Source: Welwitschia mirabilis (taxonomy: Eukaryota > Gnetophyta > Gnetopsida > Welwitschiales). Taken from it: 29,104 nt of DNA. Below the pieces are notes generated by a model, which saw only the letters and a program-made list of their open reading frames with translations, searched no databases and had not been told where the DNA came from. Positions 11,509 to 23,049 of this stretch are shown piece after piece. The position numbers and the translations under genes are program-made. The DNA is taken from the NCBI GenBank assembly GCA_051453625.1, contig JBOZIK010000001.1, positions 216,049,455-216,078,558 on the forward strand. The letters are read 5' to 3'. Position 1 is the stretch's first letter. The number at the start of each line of letters is the position of its first letter.

Positions 11509-12774
11509 TAGCATTAAAATCTATTCATTGTTAAGTACAATCAAACTAAAATGAACTCAGCAATGATCTAGTATCATCGAGATATATATGTTATAATTCT
11601 GATAAGAGTAATACAATAATTATAATATTGCAATGAAAATCAAAACAAGAACCAAAAAATGGAGATTGAATTAAAGTCAAACTTGGTTGACAAAGAAGGA
11701 AAAGGAATTAATTCTAGAGGCCTAGCTTGAATCACTTAACCTATCAAATGTTTACTTCAATAATCTTCTATAATTTTCCTAAAACATAAGATTAGTGTTG
11801 TTGCATCTAAAGATTACTAGTGCCACGTTAATGTGCACTAATAATGAAAGAATAAATAACTACTTAAATATTCAAACAAGAAATAACATTACCTAAAGAT
11901 TATTAGTACCATGTTACTATTACTAGTAATGAAAGAATGAATAAGTTATTATTGTATTAAAAACTAGAGTTTTGCATTACATTAAAGAACAAAGCAAAGT
12001 AATTATAGACTCCTTAAAGCTAGATTTAAAGCTAACTTGCTCCCAAATGAAGAGCTCAACATGTCATGTCAACTTGACACTTTAAGATTCTATTAATTTT
12101 CTACTAGTTAAATTTATTTACAAATGAGGGTTTAGGGCCCTTTTATAGATAAGTATGAGGGTAGAGGTAGTTAAAAATCCTTTGCTTGTAGTAGTAGGTA
12201 AGGTTAGTAGACTCTGTCTTATAGTGTTAGGTAGAATATTTGTTATTTAGCATTAGATAGATAAGATTCTATCCTGTATCATTTGGTAGAGATTGTCATG
12301 TAGTATTAGATAAATAAGATTTTATCCCATAGCATTAGATAGACTCTTAATCATTTATCATTTGGTAGAGGTTGTTCTGTAGCATGTAATAGAGGTTGTC
12401 ATGTAGTATTAGGTGGAATCTTCATTGTGATGAGTCAACATATGACTTTTAAAGGAAATTTCCTCTTCTAATCATTGCTATTACCATATGTCTTCATTGC
12501 CACATCCACATGCCTGTACATGTCTTCCAATGCTACTGGTATGTGTCAAAACTTATGTCTCCATTGTTACCATTGTTTTATGTAGAATTATGTTCATTTT
12601 CTACCATTTATTCCAAAGCATGGCTAAAGTTTTGTAATTATTATGGAAAAAAGCATAATATTAAGTTTTGTTTTAAAAATATATTTTATGATTAAAAATA
12701 CTAAATTAATGTATTCCTTTATAATAAATTGGCATCATAGAATTGATATAAATGTCATTTTTTACATGTTAATA
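11509..12774 (-). repeat. 5' LTR of the large LTR element
   Basis: Homologous to 6219-7486 along its length. The minus-strand start reads TATTAACATG, probably from TGTTAACATG by G to A. The 86-bp internal duplication starts at 11807 and 11893. U3 repeats lie at about 12210-12425. The low-coordinate end is placed by where similarity to the other LTR stops and could be off by some tens of bases. Confidence 0.7.
12138..12148 (-). promoter_or_regulatory. TATA box of the 5' LTR
   Basis: The minus strand reads CTATAAAAGGG, about 630 bp inside the LTR and downstream of the U3 repeats. This is the expected core promoter of the element, with R and U5 at lower coordinates. The same site is degraded in the 3' LTR and is CTATAAAATGG in the relative at 2699-2709. 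Confidence 0.6.
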
Positions 12775-12846
12775 ACTAACATATTTATACCTTAAAATTA
12801 GTAATTTTTTTACATGTTAACAACCAACCTACTTATATCTTAGTAA
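12758..12846. repeat. Duplication spanning the LTR tip and its flank
   Basis: Copy one (12758-12804) and copy two (12805-12846) both contain T-run, ACATGTTAA, then a related flank ending AGTAA (period about 48). Copy two keeps the intact LTR end word CATGTTAACA (12813-12822), while copy one has CATGTTAATA. The junction of LTR and flanking DNA therefore seems duplicated, and the true LTR border is ambiguous. Confidence 0.7.
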
Positions 12847-13340
12847 TTTTAAATTTTATTACACTTATACCATCCTATCGACTTGGTGAGAAGTCCAAGT
12901 AGACTATATCACTTTGCCTTTAATCTTTACTTAATACACCCTCAATTACTAAGGCATGCAGGAAAATATGAACCTTGAGATGCTTAAGACATTTTTACTT
13001 AAAAAAGAGATTATTTTTTGAATGGATAATGAAATATTAAATTTAAAATAGGTATTGAAAATATTATAAAATAATGCTAAAAAAATCCAAAAAACTAAGA
13101 TGTTGTTTAACCTAAAGTAAGCTTAAATCATTAAATTAAAAAAGATTTACTAAAGAACTAGTGAAGACTATCAAATCTCTAAATAGCTTAGTTTAAAATG
13201 CATCATTAAGACTAACTCTTAATAGAGTTTACTTAAACTATTTAGGTTGAAAATTGATTTAATATTGCTATTTATATATTATACGTGGTTAGGAATGGAT
13301 AAAGCGGAAAACATCACAAGAAATCCATAATATGCTGAAA
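12847..13340. other. AT-rich stretch without recognised gene
   Basis: No coding frame or known motif. A weak inverted pair around TAGTTTAA (13190-13197) and TTAAACTA (about 13234-13241) is the only structure seen. Confidence 0.5.
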
Positions 13341-13455
13341 CAGTACCTATTTTAAGGTATTACTGAATATCCTAGTTTATATTCAGCTAAAAAAATAGGA
13401 GTAGATTAAAGTAGCATCACTTTAATACAATACTTTTTAGTATGCATAAAAAGTA
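13341..13455. repeat. Cluster of consecutive hairpins
   Basis: Three perfect 8-bp stems follow each other: CTGAATAT/ATATTCAG (13363-13386), ATTAAAGT/ACTTTAAT (13405-13426) and TACTTTTT/AAAAAGTA (13431-13455). They are preceded by an imperfect stem CAGTACCT/AGGTATTACTG (13341-13365). The loops are 6-9 bases. The words around the second stem recur inside the adjacent tandem repeat. Confidence 0.75.
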
Positions 13456-13475
13456 ATACATTCATTCATAAGGTT

Positions 13476-14024
13476 AGCTTTTCAGCATTATATTAAAGTA
13501 GCATCAAATGTTTACAAAAATGTATTGATGAGTAAGTATTTTTCCTTTGTAGGTAATACAAAAGTTATGAAGATGCTCATTATGCCCTTTTTAGGGTGCA
13601 CTCAAGCTCCTTTCCTTCTAGCCCTTTAGTCTTTATTCTTTTCCTTAAGCTATTTTGTTAAAATATCTTCCTTCATTCCCTTAATTTTCTTTTATTTCCT
13701 TTATTCTATCCTTTTATATTAGGGAGTTTCCTTTATTTTCTTCTTAAAATAGCTTTTTAGCATTATATTAACATAGCATCAAATGTTTACAAAAATATAT
13801 TAATGAGTAAGTGTTTTTCCTTTATAGGTAATACTAGAGTTATGGAGATGTTGATTATGCCCTTTTTAGGGTGCACTAAAGCCCCTTTTCTTCTAACTTT
13901 TTAGTCTTTATTTCTTCCTTGAGCTATTTCACCAAAATATCCTCCTCCATTCCTTCAATTTCCTTTTATTTTCTTTATTCTATTCTTTTTATTAAAGGGT
14001 TTCCTTTATTTTCTCCTTAAAATT
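13476..14024 (+). repeat. Tandem duplication of a 275-bp unit
   Basis: Unit one (13476-13750) and unit two (13751-14024) abut exactly. A third unit start (AGCTTA, 14025) follows. Each holds ATTATATTAA, TAGCATCAAATGTTTACAAA, TAGGTAATAC, ATTATGCCCTTTTTAGGG and a pyrimidine-rich second half. Similarity by eye is near 85 percent. No coding motif or terminal inverted repeat was seen. Confidence 0.9.
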
Positions 14025-14334
14025 AGCTTATGTTGAGTTGTTGCTTCACTTTTGTCACCTTCTTATTCTCTCTCATCCCTATGCCGAGTGGCATTTTGTG
14101 CTTGTAACATAATGAATAATATATATAATAACCTACTAATATTTTAACTTATTAACCAAAGCACTTATAAATAAATATTAAATAACTAATTAAAAGATAT
14201 AGTTATAGGAATAAAAACATTTTATTATTAGTGAAAATTTGCATCATCATTTTTACTCATCAATTTCCCTTAAGCTCAGGATTTTGTTAGTTCCTGAACA
14301 AAGTAAATAGCTATATATAAAAAATAAAACAAAC

Positions 14335-17020
14335 TTAGTATTTTTCCCTTCTCCTTTTAAAAACCAAGGGATGCTCTTTACTTGATTTAGATCTTACCAA
14401 CTGTTTAGCCAATTGAGTTGATTACTTTTCTTGTTCTAAGGTAGTTAAAATTTTTATATGCTCCTTAGATAGAATAGGATCACTCAAGTCTATTATTTTT
14501 GTGTCTAATGGATCTTGAATTTTTTGACTCTTGGTTACTACCTTTTTTACTTTGTTTCTTTCTTTTAAAGGAGATTTTGACTTCTTTAGTTCATCCCTTC
14601 TTCATTGTTAAGTAGAAGAAATCTATTATTTAGTGCCAGAAGGTCTCCTTTTTTTTGGGAGGGTTTCTAATATTGATTCCACCCTTAATCCTTCTTTAGA
14701 TGTTTGCCCAATTAAGATCATATAAACTTTTAAAGCTTCATTTCTTTCTAATTTTGAAAAGGTGTTTGTAAAATGCCTCTAAGCATAGCTATATATTATA
14801 TAATTTTATCTTTAGAGAAATACAATTCTTAGAGATCTTATGAGGAAATTAGAAATAGCTTCATAGCTATTTCACATTCTTTCATTATTTTACAAAATTT
14901 AACTGATGTCTCATTTAGAAGGTCCTTAAATTCCCTTATAGATATTTGATTTTTTCTTTGTATAAATTTAGTTTTTGAAAGTTTAAGATCCTTCTTAGTG
15001 GTATGAAAAATGCTATTTCTCTTTTGACCATTCCTAGAAGTCTTTTAAATAATATTTTCTAATTGTTCCTAAAATTTATCAATGAAATCATATAATTTCT
15101 AAGAGTAGTAGTTAAGGCTTTAAGGGACTGCTAGCTCCTTATGCTCAAAATCAATTCATTTCTCAAGCTTAACTTCCATTAAACATAGTTTATTAAGTAG
15201 TATTATGTTTTTGTTTTCTAAATTTTGAATAATAATTTAAGTGGATTCAGGGCATATCAACCTGACATGACTTTTTAGATCCATAAAAGACTCTTTTATT
15301 GTCTGAAATAATGGCCTTTATTTTTCTTTCAATTTCAGTTATAAAATTTAAAGGTGAGAATGTATCCTAATCTTGTGGACCCCTTTCAAAATGTTTATAT
15401 ATAAGGATGATCAATTTTTATACTCCATTTTTAATTTCTAGGATGATTATCTAATGCTAAACATTGTAGAGGTTGGTGGATGGAAGAACTTCCTAATAAT
15501 ATATTCTTTAAAAGTTTATTTTCTCATAAAATTTGGTCCTTAACTTTCTTATTTACCCCTAATATTAAATAATAATAGTTAATTCATTTTAGAGCCTCAA
15601 TCCACTTATGTCTATAGTTTTGAGTTTTTACCTATATTTTCATATTTTTTTATTAGTATCCCTTAGATCTATATAAATCTTCTTTGAAAATTTCCTATTT
15701 AAATGTAGAGGATCTTCATTGTGGATAAATGTAACAAATTATTAGCATTGTACTTTTTGGTTGAGGCTAAAATCTATAGTAAGAAGACCAAAATATCATA
15801 TCTATCTCTTAGAAATGCATCTAAATTATTCCTATCTTATACAACACTTTCTAATTCAATAATTCACTCATATGCCCATTACAATTTTCTTATTATTTTC
15901 TTATATGCTTATAAGAGGTGAATATATTATTTTTTTTGTTATTTATTATTGTAATTTCTTAGTATTTTCTTTCCTTTAATTCAATCAATGTCTTAAAATT
16001 CATTTTTTACTTTTAAACAAGCATTTTTATTTTGACATTCTGACATATTGCTCTTTTATTCTTAGATAAATTTGGATATCATCCTTTATAGAGTTTAAAG
16101 AGTTGTAGAGAATATTAAATTTATTATCTTCTAATGCTTTAGAAAATGTCCTATGCTACAATAGTTGGGTAGAAAGGAGGTCTTCAAAAGTAAATTGCAT
16201 GGGGTCGCTTTGATTCATACTTGCAAGAGGTAGTAAGGATGATAAGGTTTGAGGATTAATGAAGGCTTGCATGGGTCTGACAAAGATGTCTCTAGAGTTA
16301 AACCCTATTGTCCTATGGGTTTCAAAAGACTTAATTCTCTAACTTCAAATAGGTCTTGAATATTTAAATCTACATAGGACTTATTTGGTCTAAATGAAAT
16401 CCATTTCATTCTTAATATTTAGGCAATTAAAGATGAAAATCCTAGTCCAACTAGATCGAAATCTCCTATCCCAACCTTCCTAATTTTTGAAAATGTCTTA
16501 GTAAATTAAGAAACATTTCTTATGCAATGCTTACATTTGTTTGATTTGATTTAACCTTAATAGTTACTATCATATATAAGCTAGATAAATTAATGCCCTT
16601 TTGTTTATAAAGTATCAGAATCAAGTTGCTTATAATAATTCTCAAAATGATAAAAAATTAGGTTTTGAGTTCTCATCCATAAGTATCCTTCCTTGGACAA
16701 CAACTCTTCTTAGTAAATCCATGCTTAAAGTAGTATCTTCTTTTCTATTTATATCTTCAATGAATTTACCTCTAACTGGTAAATGTAGTATTTCTCTAAC
16801 CTTTCCTTGTGTAATTGACATTCTATTATCTCTAACTATTATCCATAATAATTTCTCTTTCTCATTAAATTCTAAGTTTTTATAAAATTCATAAATAAAC
16901 TGCACATTATACTTATCATTTAAGATAAATCATTTCCACCAGCCTAGCTGGACAACACTTTTCTTTAGCTCTATCAAATAGGGATGATAAAGTACTTTTT
17001 CAAAATTTAAAGAGGAAATA
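14335..17020 (-). pseudogene. Long decayed ORF of plant-transposon type with coiled-coil-like segments
   Basis: Minus-strand coding pieces appear in order over 2.7 kb. First is DRAKEKCCPARLVEMIYLK (about 16975-16920), then after a one-base shift NVQFIYEFYKNLEFNEKEK, RDNRMSITQGKVREILHLPV and FIEDINRKED (to 16642). This resembles the domain Pfam calls putative plant transposon protein. Next are IGFNSRDIFVRPMQAFINPQ and MNQSDPMQFTFEDLL (about 16320-16030). From 15250 to 14760 one frame carries helix-forming sequence such as IIIQNLENKNIILLNKLCLM and SIREFKDLLNETSVKFCKIM, broken only by single stops. It ends in a Lys/Arg-rich tail (KIQDPLDTKIIDLSDPILSK ... KRRREKY) with its stop at 14335-14337. 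Function unknown; it may be an extra ORF of a gypsy element or an independent transposon protein. Confidence 0.65.
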
Positions 17021-17779
17021 ATTTTCTAATTTATTATACTGTCAAAGTTTCTAAGTTAGAAAGATTTTAATATATTATGCAAAATCCTACTCAAAATAAA
17101 TATCATTAAAAAATTTCACATATATTAAACAAGCTTCTTAAGATGTAAAACATCTTAAAAAATTATTAACAAACATGTCATTATTCTTATAGAGAAAAAT
17201 GACTACAAAGCAATATACTATAAAAGTAATATTTTGCAAAATTTTACAAAATTTCTTGTAAAAGTTATAGCTCCTCATACCCTGTAAGTTAAAGCTTGCA
17301 TGATTATGAATGCTTAAAAAAAATAATGCCAAAGAGAAAATGACTTACCTAAAATCTTAGCATGAAGTTTAGCCATCAATAGAAAGAAAGAATTGTGCAT
17401 AGAAGAAAATAAAATTCACAAATGAAAAATGATAAGCACATACTTGTTTTTAGTGTAAAAATGGAAACCCATCTATACTTGCTTTTGCAATAAATTCACA
17501 CAATCAAAAGATTTAAAATCTCCATAAAAATGGATTAGAAATAAATTTACATCAACATGATGAGTGATGTGGAAAGATTAATGATTTGGCAATGAAATGA
17601 TGATAAAAGGTAAATCATACATCACAAAGGTAACATGGTGATGAGTTATTAGTGAAACGTTAATAGGGTTATCAAGAGTATGAGGGGGGTGACATTAAAA
17701 ATGAGTCTAAGGTAGAGGGTTATGTAATGGATCTTTATATTTAAGCACTCACCACACTTTGTGGTGGAGGATTCAGTGA

Positions 17780-17881
17780 GGGTTATTAAAAAATTAAGAG
17801 TTCTTGATGGGAGTTATCAAGTCCATCATAGAGCTAATAAAGGACTTGAAGGGGGTTATTAAGAATGCAAGAGTTCTTGAT
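17780..17881 (+). repeat. Direct repeats enclosing a hairpin
   Basis: A 29-bp unit GGGTTATTAA...GAGTTCTTGAT occurs at 17780-17808 and 17853-17881. Between them lies a perfect 8-bp stem, TCAAGTCC (17817-17824) with GGACTTGA (17842-17849). Confidence 0.7.
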
Positions 17882-18132
17882 AAGATCCTTCAAATTCATC
17901 CACTTTATTATACTCAAGTAAGAAAAGAATAATAGTACTCAAGTGTGAAAGAGAATTATAGCCAAAAAGCTAACATGAATCATAAAAAATGAGGGCTTTA
18001 CTCTTAATGCTTAATAAATGTTAAATAAAAAATTTTAGTTCTAGTTTAATAACTATCTTAGACTATGACAACCTAATTTGCTTGACCTATTATAGCCTAA
18101 CCCATTTTATCACTAAGAGTTAACTTGAGATC

Positions 18133-18290
18133 TAGCTCAAAGTTTTGGCTTTAAGCTAATATAAGTCTACTAGATGATATTGATTTATAAAGATGTGTTT
18201 GGTTTTGAGATCATGGAGATAGATTTTAGATTTATCTAGTTGGATTAAAATTTAGTTTAAAGTTTTAAATTTAAGCTGGTATCAGTCAAC
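18133..18290 (+). repeat. 38-bp direct repeat pair, period 120
   Basis: Copies at 18133-18170 and 18253-18290 share the pattern TAG-TCAAAGTTTT-TTTAAGCT-AT-AGTC-AC with scattered mismatches. Confidence 0.65.
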
Positions 18291-19837
18291 GAAGTATTTT
18301 AGTTTAACCTTAACAAAAACATTAGTTGAAGATAAAAGGATTTTAATACATGTAGTCATAACAGAAAAAATCCTATATGCTTATTATATAAACAAGAAAA
18401 AAATATCAACTTTAATGATTTGTAAGATTTTAGTTTATTACCTAGAAATCATTAAAGATGGCTTAATTTTTGTGGATCTCTACATAACTTATAACTACAA
18501 GGAACTTAGTAAAAATGGACTAATCATATATTGAGATGAAGTTTCATCTTCAAGTTAAGTTTTGATCAATTTGAAAAATATCTAATTTCTCTCTTGATAC
18601 TAAGATATGCAAGGAATTGTTAGCACTCAAGGAAGTGATGTAAGATAAGTATGTAGCTTAATTATTAACTTTACTTTAAATAATTTACTTTCTTCTTATG
18701 CCTAATCCTTAGGACCTCCACTTCCTCTCACTTTCCTATTATTACCCCTAATGTCATAAAAATAAAATGTTATGTTTTAAATTTAGATTCTACTAAGACA
18801 GACATGTTCATTAGAATCATAGGATCCTATTCACCTCAAATTATTATTAGATTGGAGAATAAGGTCCATTGTTCTTTGTTTACTAGCTATAGATTGACTA
18901 CTAAAGTTTTAAATATCCTAGATACCTTTATTATAGAAAATGGTAAGGAATGATTTGAGAATTGGTCATCCCTCTGAGCTTTAATCCTATGGTCCATCAC
19001 TTGGTGGGTGAGTATTTTAGGATGAGGATAAAAGAATTATGTCGATAACTTAATCAAAGAGGCTTAGTTTATGATGTTTCCCTAGGAAAATTTGCTAGAT
19101 ACAAAAGTTAATCAACTATAGGGTACTAATCCTACACTTAGTTTAGGTACCTTAATTTTTGATAGGAAAAATATAAAGAAGATGACATGAAATGCAAAAC
19201 CATATAAGAATTTTTAGCATGCACATCCTTAAGAGATACACATGTTGTTAGAATTATTAACTGAGATACCCTTACTACCCCACTTTCAAAGTTTTGAAGA
19301 TCTTCTATAACTAGGTGTTTTAGTAGAAAAAACAAATTCTCGAGTCAGTTTAAGAGCTAGACTTATAATAGGTATGTGATTTTTTTCTTTTTTTCTTTAG
19401 GTTTTAATCTATTTTAAGCAAACATTGACCATGTCTTAGAGAGTATCCATTTATGATGATGTAATAATTTATCTTATCTAATAAAGTTTATGTTTATTAT
19501 TATTAATAAAGTTATATTAAAATTATTTTCTATTTACAAATGATCATAATAGTTGCAATCAAAAAACTTCTTCTTGAAAAACTTACTAAATTACCAATGA
19601 AAATCTAAATGATTTCAGAACAAACAATCTTTTACTCTTAACTAAAATAGAAGTTAATTATTAATATAAAATTTAACTAAAGGTTTCTTGACTTACAATC
19701 CATCACATAGTAACATTTTCTATAGTGATTTGCGATAGATAATTATAGTCTTCATAACTAACTATACCTCAGATGACTTCTATGGTGTAATTATTCATTA
19801 AATTATTGTCATTCCAACTTTAATATCTAATCATAAT

Positions 19838-19990
19838 GAGGATAGTGAAACCATTGTTAAAGAAGTAAGGACTCACAAGATTTTCCCAATCCATATCATA
19901 ACCAACTAACCCCCCAGTGGAGTTCTCATAGCTATCATATTGCATTGCCAAAGGCCCTTTTTAGAAATGTTTACTCTAGTGTCCTTACAT
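19838..19990 (+). repeat. Dispersed repeat, copy A
   Basis: Aligns in the same direction with 28196-28341 at roughly 70 percent by eye. Shared words include AGTGAAACCA/AGTGTAACCA, GTAAGGA, ACAAGA, ACCAACTAA, ATCATAT and AAAGG-CCCT. In both copies one frame can be read around TN-P...II-HC-R...FTL, with stops. The family is not identified. Confidence 0.65.
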
Positions 19991-20279
19991 TAGAAAATTA
20001 TTATTAATCTTTTTTTAATAAAATAAAAAATTCTAACATGTTATAGAACATGTATCTTTGATCCTCTTGGTACAAATGATGCCTGATATCCTATTGAATA
20101 CTTGTCAAATTAGCTTCTTAATTTAAAATCACTCTACTTCACCTTGAAAAATTTAATAAATCAATAGCTTGAATCAAATTTAAAGAAACTACTATGATTT
20201 TATTATCAAATTTAAGTTAATAGGAAGTATTTCTTCCATCCTATAGGAGTTTCTTAAGTAGTGAAGCAAAGATTTATTT

Positions 20280-21480
20280 TTATGATACATTCTTATTTTT
20301 TACCCATTAATCTAGTAAGTCATATCCTTTGATAGCTTCATTTTCTAAAATTTTTCTAATGGTATAAGGTTATAGCCAGTTTTATTTGTACTTTTTTTTG
20401 AATGAATCTTTTTAATATTATAGACTAATATTGAATCTCCTACCTTAAAATTATGTTTTCTTATTTATCATCATGAAATAACTTAGTTTTTTATTATATG
20501 AGCTCTTTATGCAAGAGTAATTCTTTTTTAATTTCATCTAAGATGTTCATATTTTCTATCAATTTGTCAGAATCTTTATCTAGATTTCATTTTAGTCCTC
20601 TAGCTAATTTAAAGGTTTTTATTCTAAATTCAATAAATCATTTCATATGGTGTAAACCCTATACTATGTTTCCAAGCTAATATATAAGGCCCATAAAGCT
20701 TTATTTAATTTATTAGCCTACTTTCTTTTTACTGTTTATGATTTTTATTAATGTTCTATTAATTTCACTATTATTTACTTTAGGTTAACCATTTAATTCG
20801 GGATGATAAGTAGTAAAAAGTTTATGATGGATCTTATGCTTAGATAGAGGCTTTCTAAAAACTTCACTAGTAAAATGAGTTCTTTTATCAAAAATGAGAC
20901 TTTTAGGGGTTCTAACCTATAAATAATATTCTGAAGGAAAAGGCTAACTATTGTTTGAGAAGAACAATGAGATACAACCTCAACCTCAATCCACTTAGTA
21001 AAGTAATCAATGCAAACAGAAATGTTTTTCTTTTCATAGAAAGAAGGATTAATAGGTTTAATAAAATCTATTTCCTAGACAACAAAAGGCTCAATGGATT
21101 GAATTCATTATTGTGATATTTCCAATATCTAAGTAAATGCTCCCTCTCTTTAACATTTATCATAACTCTGAACATATGCATTTAAATCCTTAAATATTAT
21201 TGACCAATGGTATCTCAAATGAAGGACTATTATTCTCATTCATCTTATCCCATAATGTTCTCCTCCTTCTTCATGAACTTGCTTCAAAATTTCTTTTTAT
21301 AGGTTTTTTTCTACATATCTTCTAATAATATAATCTTTACATCTTCTACATAATATCTTATTATACCACATGTAATGTCTCATTTTTATTAAGAACCTCT
21401 TCTTTTATAGTGATTCATGGAAGATGGTAATTTATTACTCATAATAAAATTGACTATATCAACATACTAGGGATTTATCT
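20280..21480 (-). pseudogene. Gypsy integrase relic
   Basis: The zinc-binding region (about 21290-21140) reads EILKQVHEEGGEHYG, then YHWSIIFKDLNAYVQSYDKC, with the first Cys of the HHCC motif replaced by Tyr. The catalytic core follows: IDFIKPINPSFYEKKNISVC, then IDYFTKWIEVEVVS. A frameshift near 20915 moves to TPKSLIFDKRTHFTSEVF, where the conserved Asp is present, and to the TTYHPELNG block with the conserved Glu region (VNNSEINRT). The C-terminal part (about 20700-20300) is readable only in pieces, for example KTFKLARGL, LIENMNILDEIKKELLLHKE and a GDSILVYN-like strand. No chromodomain is visible. Confidence 0.85.
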
Positions 21481-21499
21481 TGAGTTGAAATAATGTTCA

Positions 21500-21994
21500 T
21501 CAGAAAAATTTACTTCTTATATTTATTAGTTTTTCATAAGGAAAATATAGCCTTGAAAGGTGATTTTCTACTACATTATTTGTTTCTTTCTTGTTAATAA
21601 TTTTTAAGTCAAATTCTTGCATTAATAATATTAATTTTATAAGTTTTAAATTGGCTTCTTTTTTTTTCATCAAAATTCCAATAATAGTATGATCTGTATG
21701 GACTTTTAGTTCATATCCTAGGATATAATATATGAATTTTTCTATTACCATTACTACTATTAGTAATTCCTTTTTGGTTATTGTGTAATTGTGTTGAGCT
21801 GGTTTAAAACTCTTGTTAATATAGGTAATAGCATATGGTTTGTTCTTAGCATCTTTTGGTTCCAATGCAACTCCCTTAGCATGACTAGATGCATTGAGTA
21901 TAATGTAAAATGTTTGTATCCAATTAGATTCCTATAAAATAGATGCTAATAAAAGTTTCTTTTTTAAATTCTAGAAATCACTTTAACATTTATT
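21500..21994 (-). pseudogene. Gypsy RNase H relic
   Basis: RNase H removes the RNA template during cDNA synthesis. The frame reads NLKKKLLLASIL, a stop, then TFYIILNASSHAKGVALEPK, where the first catalytic Asp of the family (DAS) reads Asn. Then comes an uninterrupted stretch from 21865 to 21500: YAITYINKSFKPAQHNYTIT, KKELLIVVMVIEKFIYYILG, VHTDHT with its Asp, LILLMQEFDLKI and NVVENHLSRL. The last block is the typical link to integrase. Loss of the catalytic Asp and the upstream stops make it inactive. Confidence 0.9.
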
Positions 21995-22018
21995 AGTCCA
22001 ACTATATTACACATCTTT

Positions 22019-22880
22019 CTACAAACTAAGGGATTTATCTATTTTGCTAAAATCAGCTATAAATCTTTTGTAATATCCTATGTATCTTAAGAAGGATCTT
22101 AACTTAGTTAATTTGGTTGGAGGTATTATATCCTTTATAACTTTGATTTTTTGTTCATCAGTTTCAATTTCTTTGTAAGATATTTTATGCCTTAAGACTA
22201 TACCCTCTATCATCATAAGATGACTTTTTAACCAACTTAGTTTCAGGATTTTCTCTTTACATGTGTTCAAGATCCTTTCCAATTTGGCAATTGATTCATT
22301 GAAGTTATTTTTTAAGGTCGAGAAATCATCCATAAACACTTCAATAAACCTTTATATCATATCTTAGAAAATACTATTTACTAATTTTTAGAAGGTGATA
22401 GGAGCATTGCATAATCCAAATGGTAACACTTTATAAGCATAAGTGCCCCCATAATAAGTAAAAATTATCTTGGCTTAATCTACTAAAGCTATTGGGACTT
22501 GGTTATACCCACTATATTCATTAAGAAAGCTATAGTATTTATGTATAGACATTTCCTATAAACTTTGATCTATAAATGGAAGAGGGAAATGATCTTTATA
22601 AGTCATTGTATATAACATTTGAAAATCTATACATACCCTTCATTTATCTTTTTTCTTTAGTACTATTGTGACTGGACTAATCCATTCTAAATCTGATATG
22701 GGATAGATGAATTCAACCTCCAAGAGTTTTGAATTTTCTTGTTTAATTATTTCTTGCATATATGAATTGAATCTTTCTTCTAGTTGTCTATTTGATATAA
22801 TGGTAGTATTAAAATAAATCCTATGTTAACATATTTCTGGATCTATTCCCTTAATATCAATATAATCCTAAGCAAAAGCT
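22019..22880 (-). pseudogene. Gypsy reverse transcriptase relic
   Basis: A single frame covers most of the domain. An N-terminal link reads DYIDIKGIDPEIC, then IYPISDLEWISPVTIVLKKK. Next follow RVCIDFQ, YKDHFPLPFID, NEYSGYNQVPIALVD, YGGTYAYKVLPFGLCNAP, and then the catalytic EVFMDDFS box (22348-22325). The thumb side reads IVLRHKISYKEIETDEQKIK and LRSFLRYIGYYKRFIADFSK. At least seven in-frame stops interrupt it, one at a Trp position before RVCID and others at likely Gln positions. No frameshift is needed between the IYPISD block and the end. The catalytic Asp pair is kept. Confidence 0.92.
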
Positions 22881-23049
22881 CCTTTTCGTATGATTAACAT
22901 TATCTTAAAATTCCTTTTCTAGAAATGGTCAAATCACTAGGAGTTACTTCAATATAATCCTTCTTTAAGTAGGGGGTTTTCTCTTTTTTAATGTGTAAAA
23001 CCTTCTTCTCTATCCTTTTCCTTATTTTGCTAATTCAAAGCTATATTAG

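Larger units (their letters stand above)
6219..12774 (-). mobile_element. LTR retrotransposon with 1.27-kb LTRs, apparently non-autonomous
   Basis: Two long direct repeats (6219-7486 and about 11509-12774) share ordered landmarks over their full length. They flank about 4 kb that contains two assembly gaps. A G-rich polypurine tract adjoins the left repeat on its inner side, which fixes the direction: minus strand, 5' LTR at high coordinates. The internal region holds one decayed gag-like ORF (9700-10836) and then noncoding AT-rich sequence. I find no reverse transcriptase, RNase H, integrase or protease motif, so it resembles a large non-autonomous derivative. No primer binding site matching the common plant tRNAs was found, and the flanks (TAAAA on the left, ACTAA on the right) do not form a convincing target-site duplication. 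Identity between the LTRs, judged by eye, is roughly 75-80 percent, so the insertion is old. Confidence 0.75.
17043..19837. other. AT-rich stretch without recognised gene
   Basis: No convincing protein on either strand. It contains the repeat pairs at 17780-17881 and 18133-18290, listed separately. The short open frames at 17138-17332 and 19138-19335 (minus) have no family motif, and neighbouring sequence shows no continuation in any frame. Confidence 0.45.

Noticed and set aside
16601-16885. Plus-strand frame of 94 codons
   Set aside because: It is antisense to the better-supported minus-strand transposon-like domain at 16642-16905.
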